From positions 1 through 64,000 of the forward strand of contig JBBHKE010001642.1 in the NCBI GenBank assembly GCA_037447655.1: DNA of 64,000 nucleotides. Reading direction: 5' to 3'. This document shows, one piece after another, positions 1 through 11,580 of this stretch. Origin of the DNA: Zygnema cylindricum (taxonomy: Eukaryota; Streptophyta; Zygnematophyceae; Zygnematales; Zygnemataceae). The notes under the pieces were generated by a model. That model worked only from the letters and a program-made list of their open reading frames with translations. It had not been told where the DNA came from and did no database searches. Positions within the stretch are counted from its first letter, which is position 1. Each line of letters opens with the position of its first letter. The position numbers and the translations under genes are program-made.

Positions 1-2041
1 AAAGGCAAAAAAGACAATCTACTACTGCTTGTTTTTACTCCTCTGAAAAAAAACATGGATATAGGTGTTATCCTAAACTGAAAAAAGCAGATGAAACAGG
101 TTTATACAGACCAGGCTTGCTGCAATGACAATATCACAAAGGCTTTTCTGGGAATTCTACACGTGAAAATGCTCTTTTTTCGGCATCTGCAACTGATGTA
201 GATGAGTCTCTGAGCTTCATTGACCAAGAGGAGGCGAAGTTATCTGCTATGGTGGCAGCCATGGAGGGTCGAAAGGATGCAAGATGGATCAGGGACACGG
301 GAGCATCGGCCCATATTTGCTGGAACAAGGCGGCTTTTACAAATCTGCAGCAAACACCTCAAAAGAGTATCTAATACGCTTGTGGCATAAGTGTTCAGAC
401 CTCAGCTCAAGGTGATGTATCTTTAATGGAAGATGTGGGGGGAAAGTTGGTAGAGAGAACTCTTCACAATGTTTTGTATGTTCCAGAATTTAAGAATAAT
501 CTTTTTTCTACTTCATTAGTCGAAAAACAAAGGCTTTAAGGTCATTATGAAAGGTAGTAGAAAGGTTGTTAGCAAGAAAGGGAATGTAGCAGTAAAAAGA
601 ACTAGAGATGCTAGCAAAGTATACCGGATGGACAAAGCTTAATTTAAAAAAAATGAAATTCTCTACTCCAGTGTAAAATCTGATAATGAGTTGTAGCATA
701 AAAGATTAGGATATGTGGATTATGATAGTCTAAAGAAAATGGTGAATTCGAGAAAAGTTGATGGAGTTTCTCCCACATCTCATCCTATAAAATCATGTGA
801 TAGTTGCTCACTTGGCAAGATGCACAGATTGCCATTTCCACGGGAAACAAACCACATATCGGAAAAAGTTCTGCAGCTAATACATTATGATGTTCTCGGT
901 CCTTCACAAGTGGCTTTTAGCAGGAGGCGTTCACTGTATGGTCACATTCACGGATGACTACTCGAGGTACACCAAAGTTGACTTCATGCAGCATAAAAGT
1001 GAAGTGTTTACTCACTTCAAACACTACAAAGCGTGGGCGGAAAAGCTTCATGGAGTTCGAATCTTGGCGCTGAGATTGGACAACGGCGGAGAATATACAT
1101 CAAAGGAATTCGAACAGTTCCGCCTTTAGAAAGGTATAAGTCACAATCTTACAGTTCCTTATACACCGAAACAAAATGGTGTTTCTGAGAGATTAAATAG
1201 GACAGTGACAAAAAGTGCTCGGTCCATGCGTGCAGATAAATGGCTAGATTTCAAATTCAGGGCTGAAGCACTTAACTGTGTTGTTTATATTAAGGATAGA
1301 ATTGCATCTAGATCTGTTAGTACTACACCTTATGAGCTTTGGACAGGAGAAAAACTTGATGATAGTCACTTTAAGATCTTTGGCAGCAAGTGTTTTATTT
1401 TAGATACTTCACAATATAGATGGAAAATGGATGCTAAGGCTTACCGTGGATTTTTATGAAGTATGATGATCATGCAAAATAATATAGAGTATTTGTATTT
1501 TAGATGCAGAAAGTGATCATCTATAGAAATATACAGATTAAAGATGAATTGGAGTCGGTTGACTTATTAAAAGTGGCAGACCAACCAAAAAAAGCCAAAC
1601 AAGAATATGTTATTTTTCACCATACACAGCTAGTTTACTTTCCACCAACAAGTGGGACATCTCTTTTGTCGCCCCTGGCCGCACAATACTTCAGTTCAAC
1701 TTAGGCGGAAGGAACGTTAACACAGTCAGTACCAGCTCAAGATATGGTTCAAACAAGGCAGAAAAATTAGAGGTTGTCGACAATTTCAGCCTCTGAATTT
1801 CCGGGGGGAAGGAGATCTAGCAGCCGGCTGCAAGCAAGTTCTCACTTTGTTTTTTCTACAGCTACAGAGGAGCCTTTATCATTTCAGGAGGCCCTTTCAT
1901 CAACTGAGAAAAATTATTGGATCGAGGCGGCAAACGATGAAATGAAGTTTATTATAGAGGCACAGACATGGGAGCTGATGGATCTTCCTCCGGTTAGGAA
2001 AGCCATTGACAATAAATGGGTATTCAAGGTGAAGCTGAACA
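1..2041 (+). pseudogene. Ty1/copia gag-pol remnant, truncated at both ends
   Basis: Reading across frames gives the copia order: end of a gag zinc knuckle (about 20-120, first Cys pair damaged), aspartic protease with DTGASAH near 294-314, GAG-pre-integrase (690-860, HKRLG then CDSC and GKMHRLPFP), integrase core (870-1200, with DNGGEYTSKEF and the remains of the EQNGVSERLNR motif), integrase C-terminus, and the first residues of the reverse transcriptase (NKWVFKVKLN) at 2008-2041. The reading frame is broken by several stops, for example before YACG near 373 and a Trp-to-stop before HKRLG. At about 2041 the RT breaks off and unrelated - strand sequence follows, so RT palm and RNase H are missing. 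Residues resemble those of element F at the right end of the window. No LTR is visible. Dead copy. Confidence 0.88.
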
Positions 2042-2067
2042 CGGACCCAGATACTGACCCTCTTACA

Positions 2068-2190
2068 AACACATCTTCATAAGTGACATCACACCAAGTA
2101 GTGATGTCAAATCCACCCTCCCCCAATTTTATCCAGAAACCACTAGTCCCTACCAAAGTTCTCATAAATTCTACATCTTCCCCACTTAAA
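2068..2190 (-). pseudogene. RNase H-like segment at the 3' end of gag-only element C
   Basis: On the - strand this stretch reads MRTLVGTS..ITTWCDVTYED, which corresponds to the start of the copia RNase H seen in element G (YLVGTRELW..ITTCSDVSYWD near 57.0 kb), including the first catalytic Asp. It follows, in one frame interrupted by single stops, an acidic linker (about 2190-2540) that itself follows the gag zinc knuckle of element C. The RT that should precede an RNase H is absent. This is either a deletion scar or an in-frame gag-linker-RNase H fusion. It ends where the + strand copia fragment begins. Confidence 0.55.
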
Positions 2191-2997
2191 TGATTATCTA
2201 TGGTAATTACCTCATTTTTTGAACTTTCCTAATTTCCCCCTTTTAGATCCATATAAGTCTTTTCACTATCACTTTTCATTTTGATTCCCAATGAATATTT
2301 CTCCTCCCCTAAACCTTTCATTAAACTTTCCTTTTCTCCCCTATCCTTTCAAGCCCCATCTAGGATAATTTTTCCCTTTTCCGCGGAATCCGTTGAAGTC
2401 TCCTCTTTCGACCAATTTTTTTTCTCCAAAATACCTATGAAACTATCCTCAATATTTTGATTTTTCCCTTTTTCCAATTTTAATTCTATATCTGACTTTC
2501 TCATTTTTGAGTCATTTACCCTACACTCCTTGACCTCCTCATCATGCTTAACTCCGTTAAGTACCTCTTTTCTTTAAACTTCTCTTATACCTCCAAAAGC
2601 ATACTGTTGCTTTCGAGGAATTTCGTTTTGCTTTTCTTTCTTCTCCATACTACCGATGCGAAGAAGCTCCGAAATATCTTCATCCTATTTCTCCTCTTCC
2701 CCTTCATCCTCCTCATCCACATTCCAACTTCTAATTTCTTCCAAACAAGGACATTCCTCCATATAGTGACCCGGTTCCCTACAAAAGAAGCAAACCCCTC
2801 CTTTCAAAACTCCCCTCTCCTTTCTTCTCCCTCTCTTTAAACCGAAGTTCCGATAAAGTTTATGTTTGTCTTTCTTCCTTTCATCACGCTTTCGCGAGTC
2901 ACCATCATTCCTCTCTTCACGCTTCCGCCAGTCACCACCATTCCTCTTATCATGCTTCCGCCAGTCACCACCAGCTATTAGTGCATTCACCCTTTCA
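2191..2997 (-). pseudogene. Gag C-terminal half of non-autonomous element C (CCHC zinc knuckle)
   Basis: The - strand ORF at 2685-3002 holds a charged repeat region with the recurring unit GGDWRKRDER, then a CCHC knuckle C-x2-C-x4-H-x4-C (CFFCREPGHYMEEC) and an acidic tail. Downstream (2240-2540) the frame continues as an acidic linker, broken by stops, with the same text as gag-only element A (33.8-34.0 kb), for example ETSTDS. In autonomous copia elements the aspartic protease follows the knuckle here, and none is present. The N-terminal half lies at 5501-6070 beyond an insertion. Role: nucleocapsid RNA binding in the virus-like particle. Confidence 0.8.
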
Positions 2998-5491
2998 TGC
3001 ACGATTTTATATATTGCCTATGGAGTATTTTCGACCCTATTACTACTTCATTGGATGTGGTTTCGGACCAATTTTGGAGTTAGTCAATATTGAGCCGGCA
3101 AAGCACCAAAAGCCGTTTTTGAGAGACGATTATGATCACCCAGATTATTGTTTTGTTATGTAAATTAACGCCCTATTAAATTCTATGTAGCATAGATAAT
3201 ATAACTTTATTTCACTTAAATTTGATATTTAGGCTAGAAGATATGTGAGGTCAAAGTAGTGATTTGGTGCAAATTTTAGAAACTTTGACGTTCAATATCT
3301 TTTCAACGGCTTCGGTACACATGCAGTGTTTTAAATTAATAGATATAACTTTTTAATACCTTTCTAATGAAAGTTTGTTTAGATTGATCACATAGATATT
3401 ATGAGAGATATGGAAATTTCTGTAAATTAGAAAATATAGGTTAATTATTGACTTTTTGAAGTAATGATTGCTTTTGCCGGTTGGAAATTAGTACAGGCTG
3501 TCCAACCGACTTTTCATAAGTCAGAATTTTTGACGTTTTTGGGAGTTAAACATAGAATGAGTCCCGTAGTGTCATTTTTTGATGCTAAGTATAAGTTCTG
3601 AGTACTTTAGGTTGTTGGAACTCAATATTGCCTTGGAAATGAAGGCTCAGAACTCTGTTGTCGCCTTCCGAAACCTCAATTCATCAAAAAAGAGTAATTT
3701 TGCAAGCCTTCCTTTTGCCAACTTTGGATCATGTTGGAGTTGCCTTCCATTTAGTCAATTTGTGTCTTGTTTGGCAACAAGGATACTTGGGGCTTTCTGA
3801 TTGCAATAGTCCTTGGGAGTCTAAATGAGGGAGTTGTAGAAATAATGGTTCTTTTAGTATTTTCTAGGTCTAAAATGAAATGCAAAAATAAATGTCAAGG
3901 GAGTCAGCCTCTAACTCCTCTCTTCGGCTCCCACACTTCTCGTAGTCACTAAAGGTTAAAGAGGGAGTTAGAGCCATGGTTGCCTATGTTGTCTAGAGAT
4001 AGAGAGACAGGCGGTAAATTTTGGTAGGTTTACCAAAATATACTTAACGGACCCAGGATTTGATCCTGGTACCTACCTTCCGTCAAGTTAGCAATAGCCA
4101 GTAGTTTTATCTTATAGTCTAGGATTGGTGCTAAGACATAAAGGGTTTGATGGATATTTAAAGATGTACGACAATATAAATTCATTTAACGGCACGAACA
4201 AACATGTAACATAGACATAGTTAAAATATACATACGGCGTACGGTACTTCGGGAAATGAATACCGCGCTTTTGTTTCAACGGCGAAACAAATATCGCGCA
4301 TTGATTTTCGACGGCTATAATCAAATGGAGGTTTTAATCGAACGGCCACGATAGGTGCCAAGATCGCGGAATAGGCGCTTTGGCGTTTTTCGGTCAACGC
4401 CACGTCAACCGCCACGTGGCACGACATCATTAGCGTGCGGCATCTCCGGGGAATATGGGATCTAATCCGGATATGGCAAGTGTCAATATTTTAGCCATGG
4501 TGTACGATGGCCGTACAGAAAGTACTTTGGCACCTGTACCTTTCTGTAAGACACATTCTAGTAAGTGGTGTCATACTCTAGTAGTTGAGGGTTTAGAGAG
4601 GGATGTACGACTTAGAAAATTTGGTAGGTAGCCCTCTCTCTCCCAAGAACTCCTATACAAAAGGTCAACTTTGACCCTTCATAACTTACTGCTCAAGGGA
4701 GCAAATTCAGAGATTCTTTTTGCTATCGACTGAGGGGAGTTTTCTCTTCACAAGGGTGAAGGTGGTCAAAGTTTTTGTCTGCCACGATGGCAGTTATTCT
4801 TGTTGAAACACAAAGAGGTCAGGGTTTTCCTAGGGCCTTCGTGTGAGCTGCCTACTCTGTGGACTAATGGAGGTCTCAGAGTTGCAGGAGTTGGACGGAT
4901 CCCCGATTGGGAGGGATCCATGGGGTTTCGAGACCTTTGGAGTCTGATCACGAGAGTTTTCCGTGGCCTCAGTTTGCTCCTCTTGGTGGGTCAAAACACT
5001 TATTAAGTTTGCATTTGGGGACGCTTGGATGCTACTTATTTTGTTTTTATTTTTTGTAATATGTTTATGTATTGTGGTGAATGGCTTCGATAGAGTAGGG
5101 CAGGAGGCAATATGGTTAAATCTACAGAGATCATTGACATAAATGTTATGGCAGTCTAAATTATTTCCATTTTGATTTGATATGTTAATTCCAGGATTAG
5201 AGTTATGGTTGACTCTCTTTTGTTTAAAGTTGTTAGCATAGCCCACCGAGCTTGATGATAGTAAACCTCGCGGTTAGAATGATTCACGAGTAAACACGAT
5301 GGTCTTAACACTAGGACGGGGTTGGTAACTTTTCTGTCTTTTTATTGTTTTTATCATCTTTATGTCCACACTAAAGTTGCCAAGATGATCATTCTATTTC
5401 GACGTATGGAAAGCTCTAAGCAAAGTGTTATTTGTCACCAAATTTATATATTCTTCTTCTTACATGAAACATCACAACCATGGGCTCGAAA
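2998..5491. mobile_element. Unclassified insertion splitting the gag of element C
   Basis: This block separates two halves of one gag. It is bordered by a 9-bp imperfect direct repeat, ACCCTTTCA (2989-2997) and ACCCTGTCA (5492-5500), which looks like a target-site duplication. A 9-bp duplication suggests a Mutator-like element, but I see no terminal inverted repeat. After removing the solo LTR at 3835-4886 it is about 1.4 kb of AT-rich sequence without a convincing gene. The only curiosity is a short + strand frame at 2981-3163 ending DYCFVM, a CaaX-like C-terminus; it could be a captured gene end or chance. Confidence 0.4.
3835..4886 (+). mobile_element. Solo LTR, A/C/H type, with intact TSD
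   Basis: The 1052-bp LTR starts TGTAGAAATAATGG and ends GTCTCAGAGTTGCA, with target-site duplication GGAGT at 3830-3834 and 4887-4891. This fixes the LTR boundaries of the whole family. It contains the conserved U3 blocks seen in the other copies: hairpin-rich start, antisense tRNA-like module (about 4048-4135), ACGT-core motifs, the region near 4640 with CCCTCTCTCTCCC, and the ATGGAGG start codon at 4867, 20 nt before the LTR end. No internal sequence follows, so it is the product of LTR-LTR recombination. Confidence 0.93.
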
Positions 5492-5500
5492 ACCCTGTCA

Positions 5501-6070
5501 CTTCCCCTTCGAAGCTCTAAAGTGCTTTCCCTCACAAGAATCATCCCCATGGTATACTCCAAGTCCATGAGGAGCCATCCTTTTCCTACATACGGTTGAT
5601 AATGTTTTCGTACTCATCTGGAAGTTTCATGATTAGTGTGTTAATCTTTCTCTCCTCAAATTCTACATATGGTGCACTATTAGGTTTATAAGAGTGATAG
5701 CTATGGACTTTGACACTTTTCTAAGTATGAGATGGTTATCTATAATGTTTTTGTATTTCCAGATTTTTTTTGTCATTTCTTCAATTTTTGGTTTAGTTAT
5801 AACCCCTACAAGTGGAGACGTAGCCGAGAGCCTAACTCCCCCCACCATAGGTGTCCCTTTATCCTTCTCTCATTTTTCCGCTTCCATGGTAAAGATTTTC
5901 CCTTCACCTTCCCTAGCACTTGGACTCCAGTTGTTTTTCTGGGAATTAACAGATGAATCTCCGTAGTGAGATCCACGAAAGCCATGTGGCGGACACCTCA
6001 CTTGTCTCGAAACAACCGCCCATAATTGCTTTTCGAAAAGCAACCCCTCCATCGTAAACTCCCAATAAGT
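5501..6070 (-). pseudogene. Gag N-terminal half of element C
   Basis: The - strand frames at 5663-5848 and 5870-6070 read as copia gag: TYWEFTMEGLLFEKQLW (the usual YWxFxMExxLxxKxLW), a serine/charged stretch, WKYKNIIDNHLILRKVS, and near 5500-5570 the piece just before the zinc knuckle half. It matches element A gag over its whole length. It is joined to the gag start at 7233-7281 across the solo LTR at 6071-7227. Confidence 0.75.
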
Positions 6071-7227
6071 TGAAACTTTGAGACCTCCATTGGCCCTCAG
6101 AGTAAGCAGATCCAAAGAAGCTAATCTAGATAGTGCCGACTCCTAACTTGATATAAACCCAAATGACTGACCCCTTGACAGTCAAAACCCCAATATAGAT
6201 TCACCCCTGTGAAGTAGCAGTTTCTCTTTGCTCAGTTCCACCATAGAATGCAAAGTTAGAATATGACATTTGGACACATTCACCCACTTTGACTTTCCCT
6301 TATAAATTCAGCTACCCTGGCAAACAAAAACTCTCACCGAATACAACCCTGTGTAGCCTCGACTCCCATGAGTCCGCAGCAAAAAGAATCACTGAAAATG
6401 GTAAAGTAAATTGATCGTTATGGCTGGCCAAAGTTTTCCATTTATACAAGGTGTTCTCTGGGAGAGGCAACTACCTACCAAAAATATTCTAAGTCCTCTT
6501 CCCCCTCTAAAACTCTATCTACTGAAGTACGGCACCAATCAAATTACTATGTCGTACAGAAAAGTACAGGTGCCGAAGTATTTTCTGTACGACCATTGTA
6601 TAACATGGCCAAAATGTGGACACGTCCCAAATCGGGATTTGTTCCCGTAATCTCCGGAGTTCCTGTTATCCAATGTTATCATGCCACGTGTCATTTGACA
6701 TGGCAAAGACCGTAAAATGCCAAAAGTACCTCTTCCGTGATCGCGGCGCCTATCGCGGCCGTCCGATCAAAACCGGTTATAATCCTAGCCGCTGAAATTA
6801 GACGCGCGGTATTTGCTTCGCTATCAAAACAAATGCGCGGTATCTGTTCCGTCCCCATACCGTACTCCGTACAAAATCAAACTGTAACTTTCGCGTTAAA
6901 CGAATTAGTCTACGTGCAACAATTTATATATTTATCAAACCCTATATATCGTAACATTAGTCCTATACTTAGCGGTTAGAGCTAACGGCTACGGAAACTT
7001 GACGGACGGCAGGTACCATGATAAATTCCTGGGTCTGTCAAGTACCTTTTGGTAAATCTACCTAATCTACCCCCTATCTTCTCTAGTGAGCTTAGGCAGC
7101 CATGGTTCAAGCTCCCTATCAAGCCTTCATTGACAACAACAAGTATGGGGGCTTGGAGAAGGGAGTCAGGGATAGACTGCCTTTGCTCTTTTTCTATAAA
7201 GACCTAGAAAATACTCAAATATCAACA
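6071..7227 (-). mobile_element. Solo LTR inserted in gag of element C
   Basis: A - strand LTR of about 1157 bp starts TGTTGATATTTGAG (right end) and ends AGTTTCA (left end). TAAGT occurs immediately on both sides (6066-6070 and 7228-7232), and the gag reading frame resumes exactly once the LTR and one TAAGT copy are removed. It carries the antisense tRNA-like module at about 6955-7041. Confidence 0.92.
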
Positions 7228-7281
7228 TAAGTGATGTCTGTTCCATCAAACATAGGCACCCTAGATGGTGGGCCCATAACA
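7228..7281 (-). other. Primer-binding site and first gag codons of element C
   Basis: Directly inside the 5' LTR the - strand reads TGTTATGGGCCCACCATC, complementary to the anticodon arm of initiator tRNA-Met. The same bases encode V-M-G-P-P, followed by SRVPMFDGTD, the conserved start of this gag. The frame then runs into the solo LTR. Confidence 0.8.
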
Positions 7282-8433
7282 TGAAACTCTATGGGGTCCA
7301 TTCCCCTCACAGAATTCGCATATCCAAAGAAGCTTATCTAGATAGTGCCGACTCCAAGTAGATAAAAACCCAAATGACTGACACCTTGATAGTCAAAACC
7401 CCTATAGATCTTCACCCTTGTGAAATAAGACATTTTGTGTGCTGAATTCCACCTCAGAATGCAAAGTTAGAATATGAGTTTTGGATAACATTTCCCACTT
7501 TGACTTTCCCTTAGAAATACCACCACCCTAGTAGGTAAAGACTCTGACCGATTACACTTTTGTGTAGTCTGGACTCCGTTGAGTCCGCATGATAAAAAAT
7601 CACTGAAAATGATCAACTGAATCGTTATTTATGGTTGCTCAAAGTTAGCCTTTTTATACAAGGGTGCTCTCGAAGAGAGGCGGCTACCTACCAAAAATGC
7701 TAAGTCCTATTCCCTCTCTAAAACCCCTTCTATTGAAATACAGAACCAATCATAGGATTGTACCGTACATGGAAGTACAGGTGCCGGAGTACTTTCTGTA
7801 CGGCATTTGTATGGCATGTCCATACCAGTGAAATCTATCACATCCGGACTTGTTGTTTTGCGCTTTGGAGATTTCGCAAACTTGTAAGATGTTGAGACGT
7901 GTCATTCGGAGTGGCGACATCCTAAAACCGCCAAAATGTCCTTTCCTCGATACTGGAGCTTATTACGGCCGTCCGATTTGATCAACTTTTTATACGGACC
8001 GTCGAAATAATTGTCTGTATCATTTATTTTGTGCGGTATATAAAGAACAATGGGTGTTATACATGAAGATTTTGTTCTAGCAGTTAAATGGAATCTTTGG
8101 CGTGTACACGTTTAAATATCTATCGTAGAATATACAGTTTAGCATTGATCCTAGTCTATAGGATAAAGCTCACGGTTATCGACATCTCTAACGGACGGTA
8201 GGTATTAGGATCAATTCCTTGTTCCGGGAGCCATCTTTTTGATAGAGACTAGTACTTGCCTATTCTCTGTCTCCTTGGACAGCATAGCTAGCCATGGCTC
8301 TAGCTCTCTCTCCGATCTTCAGTGACTGCAACAAGTATGGGGACTGGAGGGTGGAGCGAGAAGCTGGCTGCCTTTGCTGACACACTCCATTTATTTTTCC
8401 AATACAGATCTAGAAAATACATAAATTTTAACA
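7282..8433 (-). mobile_element. 5' LTR of gag-only element C
   Basis: The 1152-bp LTR is bounded by TGTTAAAATTTATG (right) and AGAGTTTCA (left) and followed inward by PBS and gag. The U3 includes the antisense tRNA-like module near 8145-8230. No matching 3' LTR remains at the left end of C, so C is truncated. Immediately outside lies an LTR fragment in the opposite orientation. Confidence 0.85.
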
Positions 8434-8686
8434 CCTCTCTCCCAGAGTGCTTCTGTACAAAAGGTCAACTTTGACCCTTCATAACTTACTGCTCAGAGGA
8501 GCAAGTTCAAAGATGTTTTTTGCTATCGACTCAAGGGAGTCTTGTCTACACATGGTTGAAGGTGGTTAGAGTTTTTATCTATCAGGGTGGCAGTTATTCT
8601 TGTCCAAACACAAAGAGGCCAAGGTTATCCTAAGGGCATCGTGTGAGCTGCCCATTTTGGGGACCTATAGAGGTCTCACTATTGCT
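8434..8686 (+). mobile_element. 3' fragment of an LTR
   Basis: The sequence from CCTCTCTCCCAGAG to GAGGTCTCACTATTGCT is the R/U5 part of the family LTR (compare 4640-4886 and 10980-11238). The U3 half is absent, probably because element C integrated here and the other side was later lost. Confidence 0.7.
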
Positions 8687-9219
8687 CACTCCCACCATCA
8701 AAGTTTGTCGCTGCCTTTTTGTCGTTCCATTTTGAAATTATAAAAAATAATTGTTAATAATTAGTGTAAACACATTACTATTTTTACTAACTCTATTTGG
8801 GGTTTAAGGGCCTAACGCCAACAAAAAATAATAATAGTTTATACACCTAACTCTAATTTGGATGTACACGCTGTAGTCTATGTTCACATATTCGATGCTT
8901 TAACATGTGAGAACAAGTTTTATTAATTTTCCCTCGTCTTTATGACTTAGAATAAAATATGAGTACGTTTTTCCGTGGCGACACACTCAATTTCCCCAGT
9001 TGACGCCTTTTATCTGACACTTATTTTGTACAATCGTGCGAATTAAGTAGGATTTTTATTACAGACTAACACATTTCGTACATTGCACTTTTTAAAGAAA
9101 GTCGAAATTAGAGTAACTAACGCTAATTTAACAATGCATACTGTCTGTCTTCACATATTCGACGCTTGAACATGAGAGATCAAGGTCTCCCAATTTTCTT
9201 TCGTCTTTATGACTTTAAT
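8687..9219. other. Non-coding spacer with a dispersed unclassified repeat
   Basis: No gene is visible. Two stretches recur elsewhere: the block around TTTGTCGTTCCATTTTGAAA (about 8700-8740) resembles 15525-15580, and the GGCCTAACGCCAAC block (about 8808-8823) recurs near 16629-16642. A motif near 8875-8930 (TTCACATATTCGA then CATG(T)GAGA) is repeated at 9150-9190. Confidence 0.4.
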
Positions 9220-9227
9220 CAAATCTG

Positions 9228-9595
9228 TAGTGTTTCGTATCGGGTAAGATCATATCGCGATGATTTCGATATTCGATTTATCAAATATCGATCAGTCACA
9301 GGTCGCGATATAGTATGAAAAATCGTACAGAAAAGGTACAAAAATAACACGCCTCCCCCCCCCCCCCCCCCCCGCGAAGGGCGCGCCACGGGGTGGGGGG
9401 GGGGGGGCTTTGAAATTATTTTGACCTAGCTTCCACTTCGATATATCGAGGTAGAAACTATATCGAATTATTGTCCGATGTATTGCATAAATATCCCGAT
9501 ATTCCCCTTTTCGATGAAGCAAAATATCGATTATCGGGTACCCAAAATTCGGTACATAATGAAAATCGGCATGGGGCCCTCGATACCCAACACTA
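9228..9595. mobile_element. hAT-like MITE with 8-bp TSD
   Basis: The 368-bp element has imperfect terminal inverted repeats TAGTGTTTCGTATCGGG and GTAGTGTTGGGTATCGAGG, and flanks CAAATCTG (9220-9227) and CAAATGTG (9596-9603), an 8-bp TSD with one mismatch. The interior is rich in TATCG/CGATA motifs like the larger hAT copies at 11752 and 18779. It also contains a run of 19 C (9355-9373) facing a run of 13 G (9395-9407). It has no coding capacity. Confidence 0.75.
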
Positions 9596-9603
9596 CAAAT
9601 GTG

Positions 9604-10144
9604 AGTACGCAAAACCATGGCAACGGACTCAATTTCCCATGTCGACAATTATCTCTGACACTTATTTTGTATGCCTGTACAAAATTAAGAGCAGAATTAG
9701 TATAAAATAACATATTGTACATTGCACATTTTAAAATAAGTCAAAATTATAATAACTTCCATTAGGCGTTTCAGTAATTGTACAAAACAATTAACACAAT
9801 AACGATTGTTTCTTAACTATAATAGCGATTCACGGTGTACTCTCTACCCTTTCTTTGAAATCGATCATACATTTTATCCGTACGTGTTTTCCGTACAAAA
9901 AATATACGCATTTTATGGATGATTATAAATCCCAAAAATATAACGAAATCCGTACGAATTAGACATCTATCATCTATGCCTAAAATCATCGATGTCCTAT
10001 GCGCATAACACACACGGATTAAACTAACGATTACTATGTACAGTGCGTATCAAAAGATTTCGGAATTTTTAAAATTCGTACATTATTTTGACTATCAAAA
10101 TTCAAAAAATTTAAATATTCAACTCTAAAAAACTGAAAAGTTCT
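9604..10144. other. AT-rich spacer, nothing recognised
   Basis: I see no gene, LTR or terminal repeat here. The short frames are not supported by codon pattern or similarity. Confidence 0.4.
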
Positions 10145-11580
10145 ACGAACTAGCAGGGAGCGGCAGAAATTAAGGCGTCTCCAACGGCGCCAGTAGAAAT
10201 TAATTGTCCGTTTAAGGTATTTTCTAGGTCTAAATATAGAAAGAAGTCAAGGCAGTCTACCTCTAACTTCTCTCTCCAACTCTCAAACTTGTCGTAGTCA
10301 CTAAAAATTGGAGAGGAAGCTAGAGCCATGGCTACCTAGGCTATACAAAGGTTTACGGGGAAATATAGATTGGTTTATTTACTAAAAGGATAGGATTTAT
10401 GGAACCACCAGGATTTGATCCTGGTACCTGCCGTACAGTTAGCTGCCGGTAGCCGATGGCCTTATCCGTTAAGACTAGACTTAGTGTTACATACTATATG
10501 GTTTTATATTTACTTAAACATTTCTACGTAGGATAATTCCTTTAACTGAAACTGTTTACGGGATATATAGATCTAGTAATGTAAAAGTACGGTTTGCGAT
10601 ACGGATAAGAAACAAATACCACGCATTTGTTTCTTTAGCGAAACGAATACCGCGCAGGTATTTATTATTGCTACAATTAAATGTGAATTTAATCGGACGG
10701 CCGGAATGAAAGCCGAGATCGCGGAATAGGATTTCGGCAGTTTATGGTTATCACCACATCAAATGACACGTGGCGGAATAACATTGGATCGCGGCATCTC
10801 CGAGGATTAAGGGAGCAAATCCGGATATACCACGTGTTGACATTTAGGCCATGTCGTACAGTGTACGAACAAAAAGTACACCGGCAGCTGTACTTTGTGA
10901 AAAAAAGTGTATTTTGATTTGCTCCGTACATTAGTTGATAGAGTCTGTGAGAGAGATAGGACTTGGAAAAATTAGGAGATATGACCCTCTCTCCTAGAGA
11001 GCTTCTGTACAAAAGGTCAACTTTGACCCTCCATAACTTACTGCTCAGGGGAGCAAATTCAAAGATTCTTTTTGCTATCGACTCAGGGGAGTCTTGCCTT
11101 CACAACGGTGCAGGTGGTCAGAGTTTTTGTCTGCCAGAGTGGCAGTTGTTCTTGCGGAAACACAAAGGGGTCAAGATTATCCTAGAGGCTTCTTAGAAGC
11201 TGTTCATTCTGAGGACTTATGGAGGTCTCAGAGTTTTAGCGACTTCCTTCTAAAGACAGAGTGGAGGACAGATAAAACTACGCGCTCGCAAATGAAGCAA
11301 GATGGCTTAAGGAAGCCATCGTTGGAGAAGCCATAAATTTCATCGCTCGCCACTAGTTCGTTGCAACGAACTAGAGGCCGCTGCAACGAACTAGTTGCGA
11401 GCGGTGGAATTTATGGCATCTCTGAAATGTTCAACGAACTTGCGGCGAGTGGCGGAATTTATGGCATCTCTAAAAAGTTCAACGAACTAGCGGCGATCGG
11501 CGGGATTTATGGCGTCTCTAAAAAGTTCAACGAACAAGCGGCGAGCGGCAGAATTTATGGCGTCTGCAACGGCAGTTTCC
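10145..11580. repeat. 48-bp tandem repeat array, split by an LTR
   Basis: Three units start at 11430, 11478 and 11526, exactly 48 bp apart, each TTCAACGAAC..GCGGCGA..GGCGG..TTTATGGC..CTCTAAAAAG. A degenerate unit lies at 11382, and another is on the far side of the LTR at 10145-10186. Because the period is a multiple of three, a frame through it encodes a 16-residue repeat (FNELAASGGIYGISKK). An inverted pair around TAGTTCGTTGCAACGAACTA lies at about 11354. A second block containing TACGCGC(T/G)(C/T)GCAAATGA occurs at 11279 and 11591. Function unknown; it may be subterminal repeats of a DNA transposon. Confidence 0.7.
10192..11238 (+). mobile_element. Decayed solo LTR in the 48-bp repeat array
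   Basis: The 1047-bp + strand LTR aligns end to end with the family. Its terminal dinucleotides have decayed from TG...CA to AG...TA, and the flanks are GCGCC (10187-10191) and GCGAC (11239-11243), a TSD with one mismatch. It includes the tRNA-like module (about 10400-10490), TTCTGTACAAAAGG near 10999 and the GGAGGTCTCAGAG end. Confidence 0.8.
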
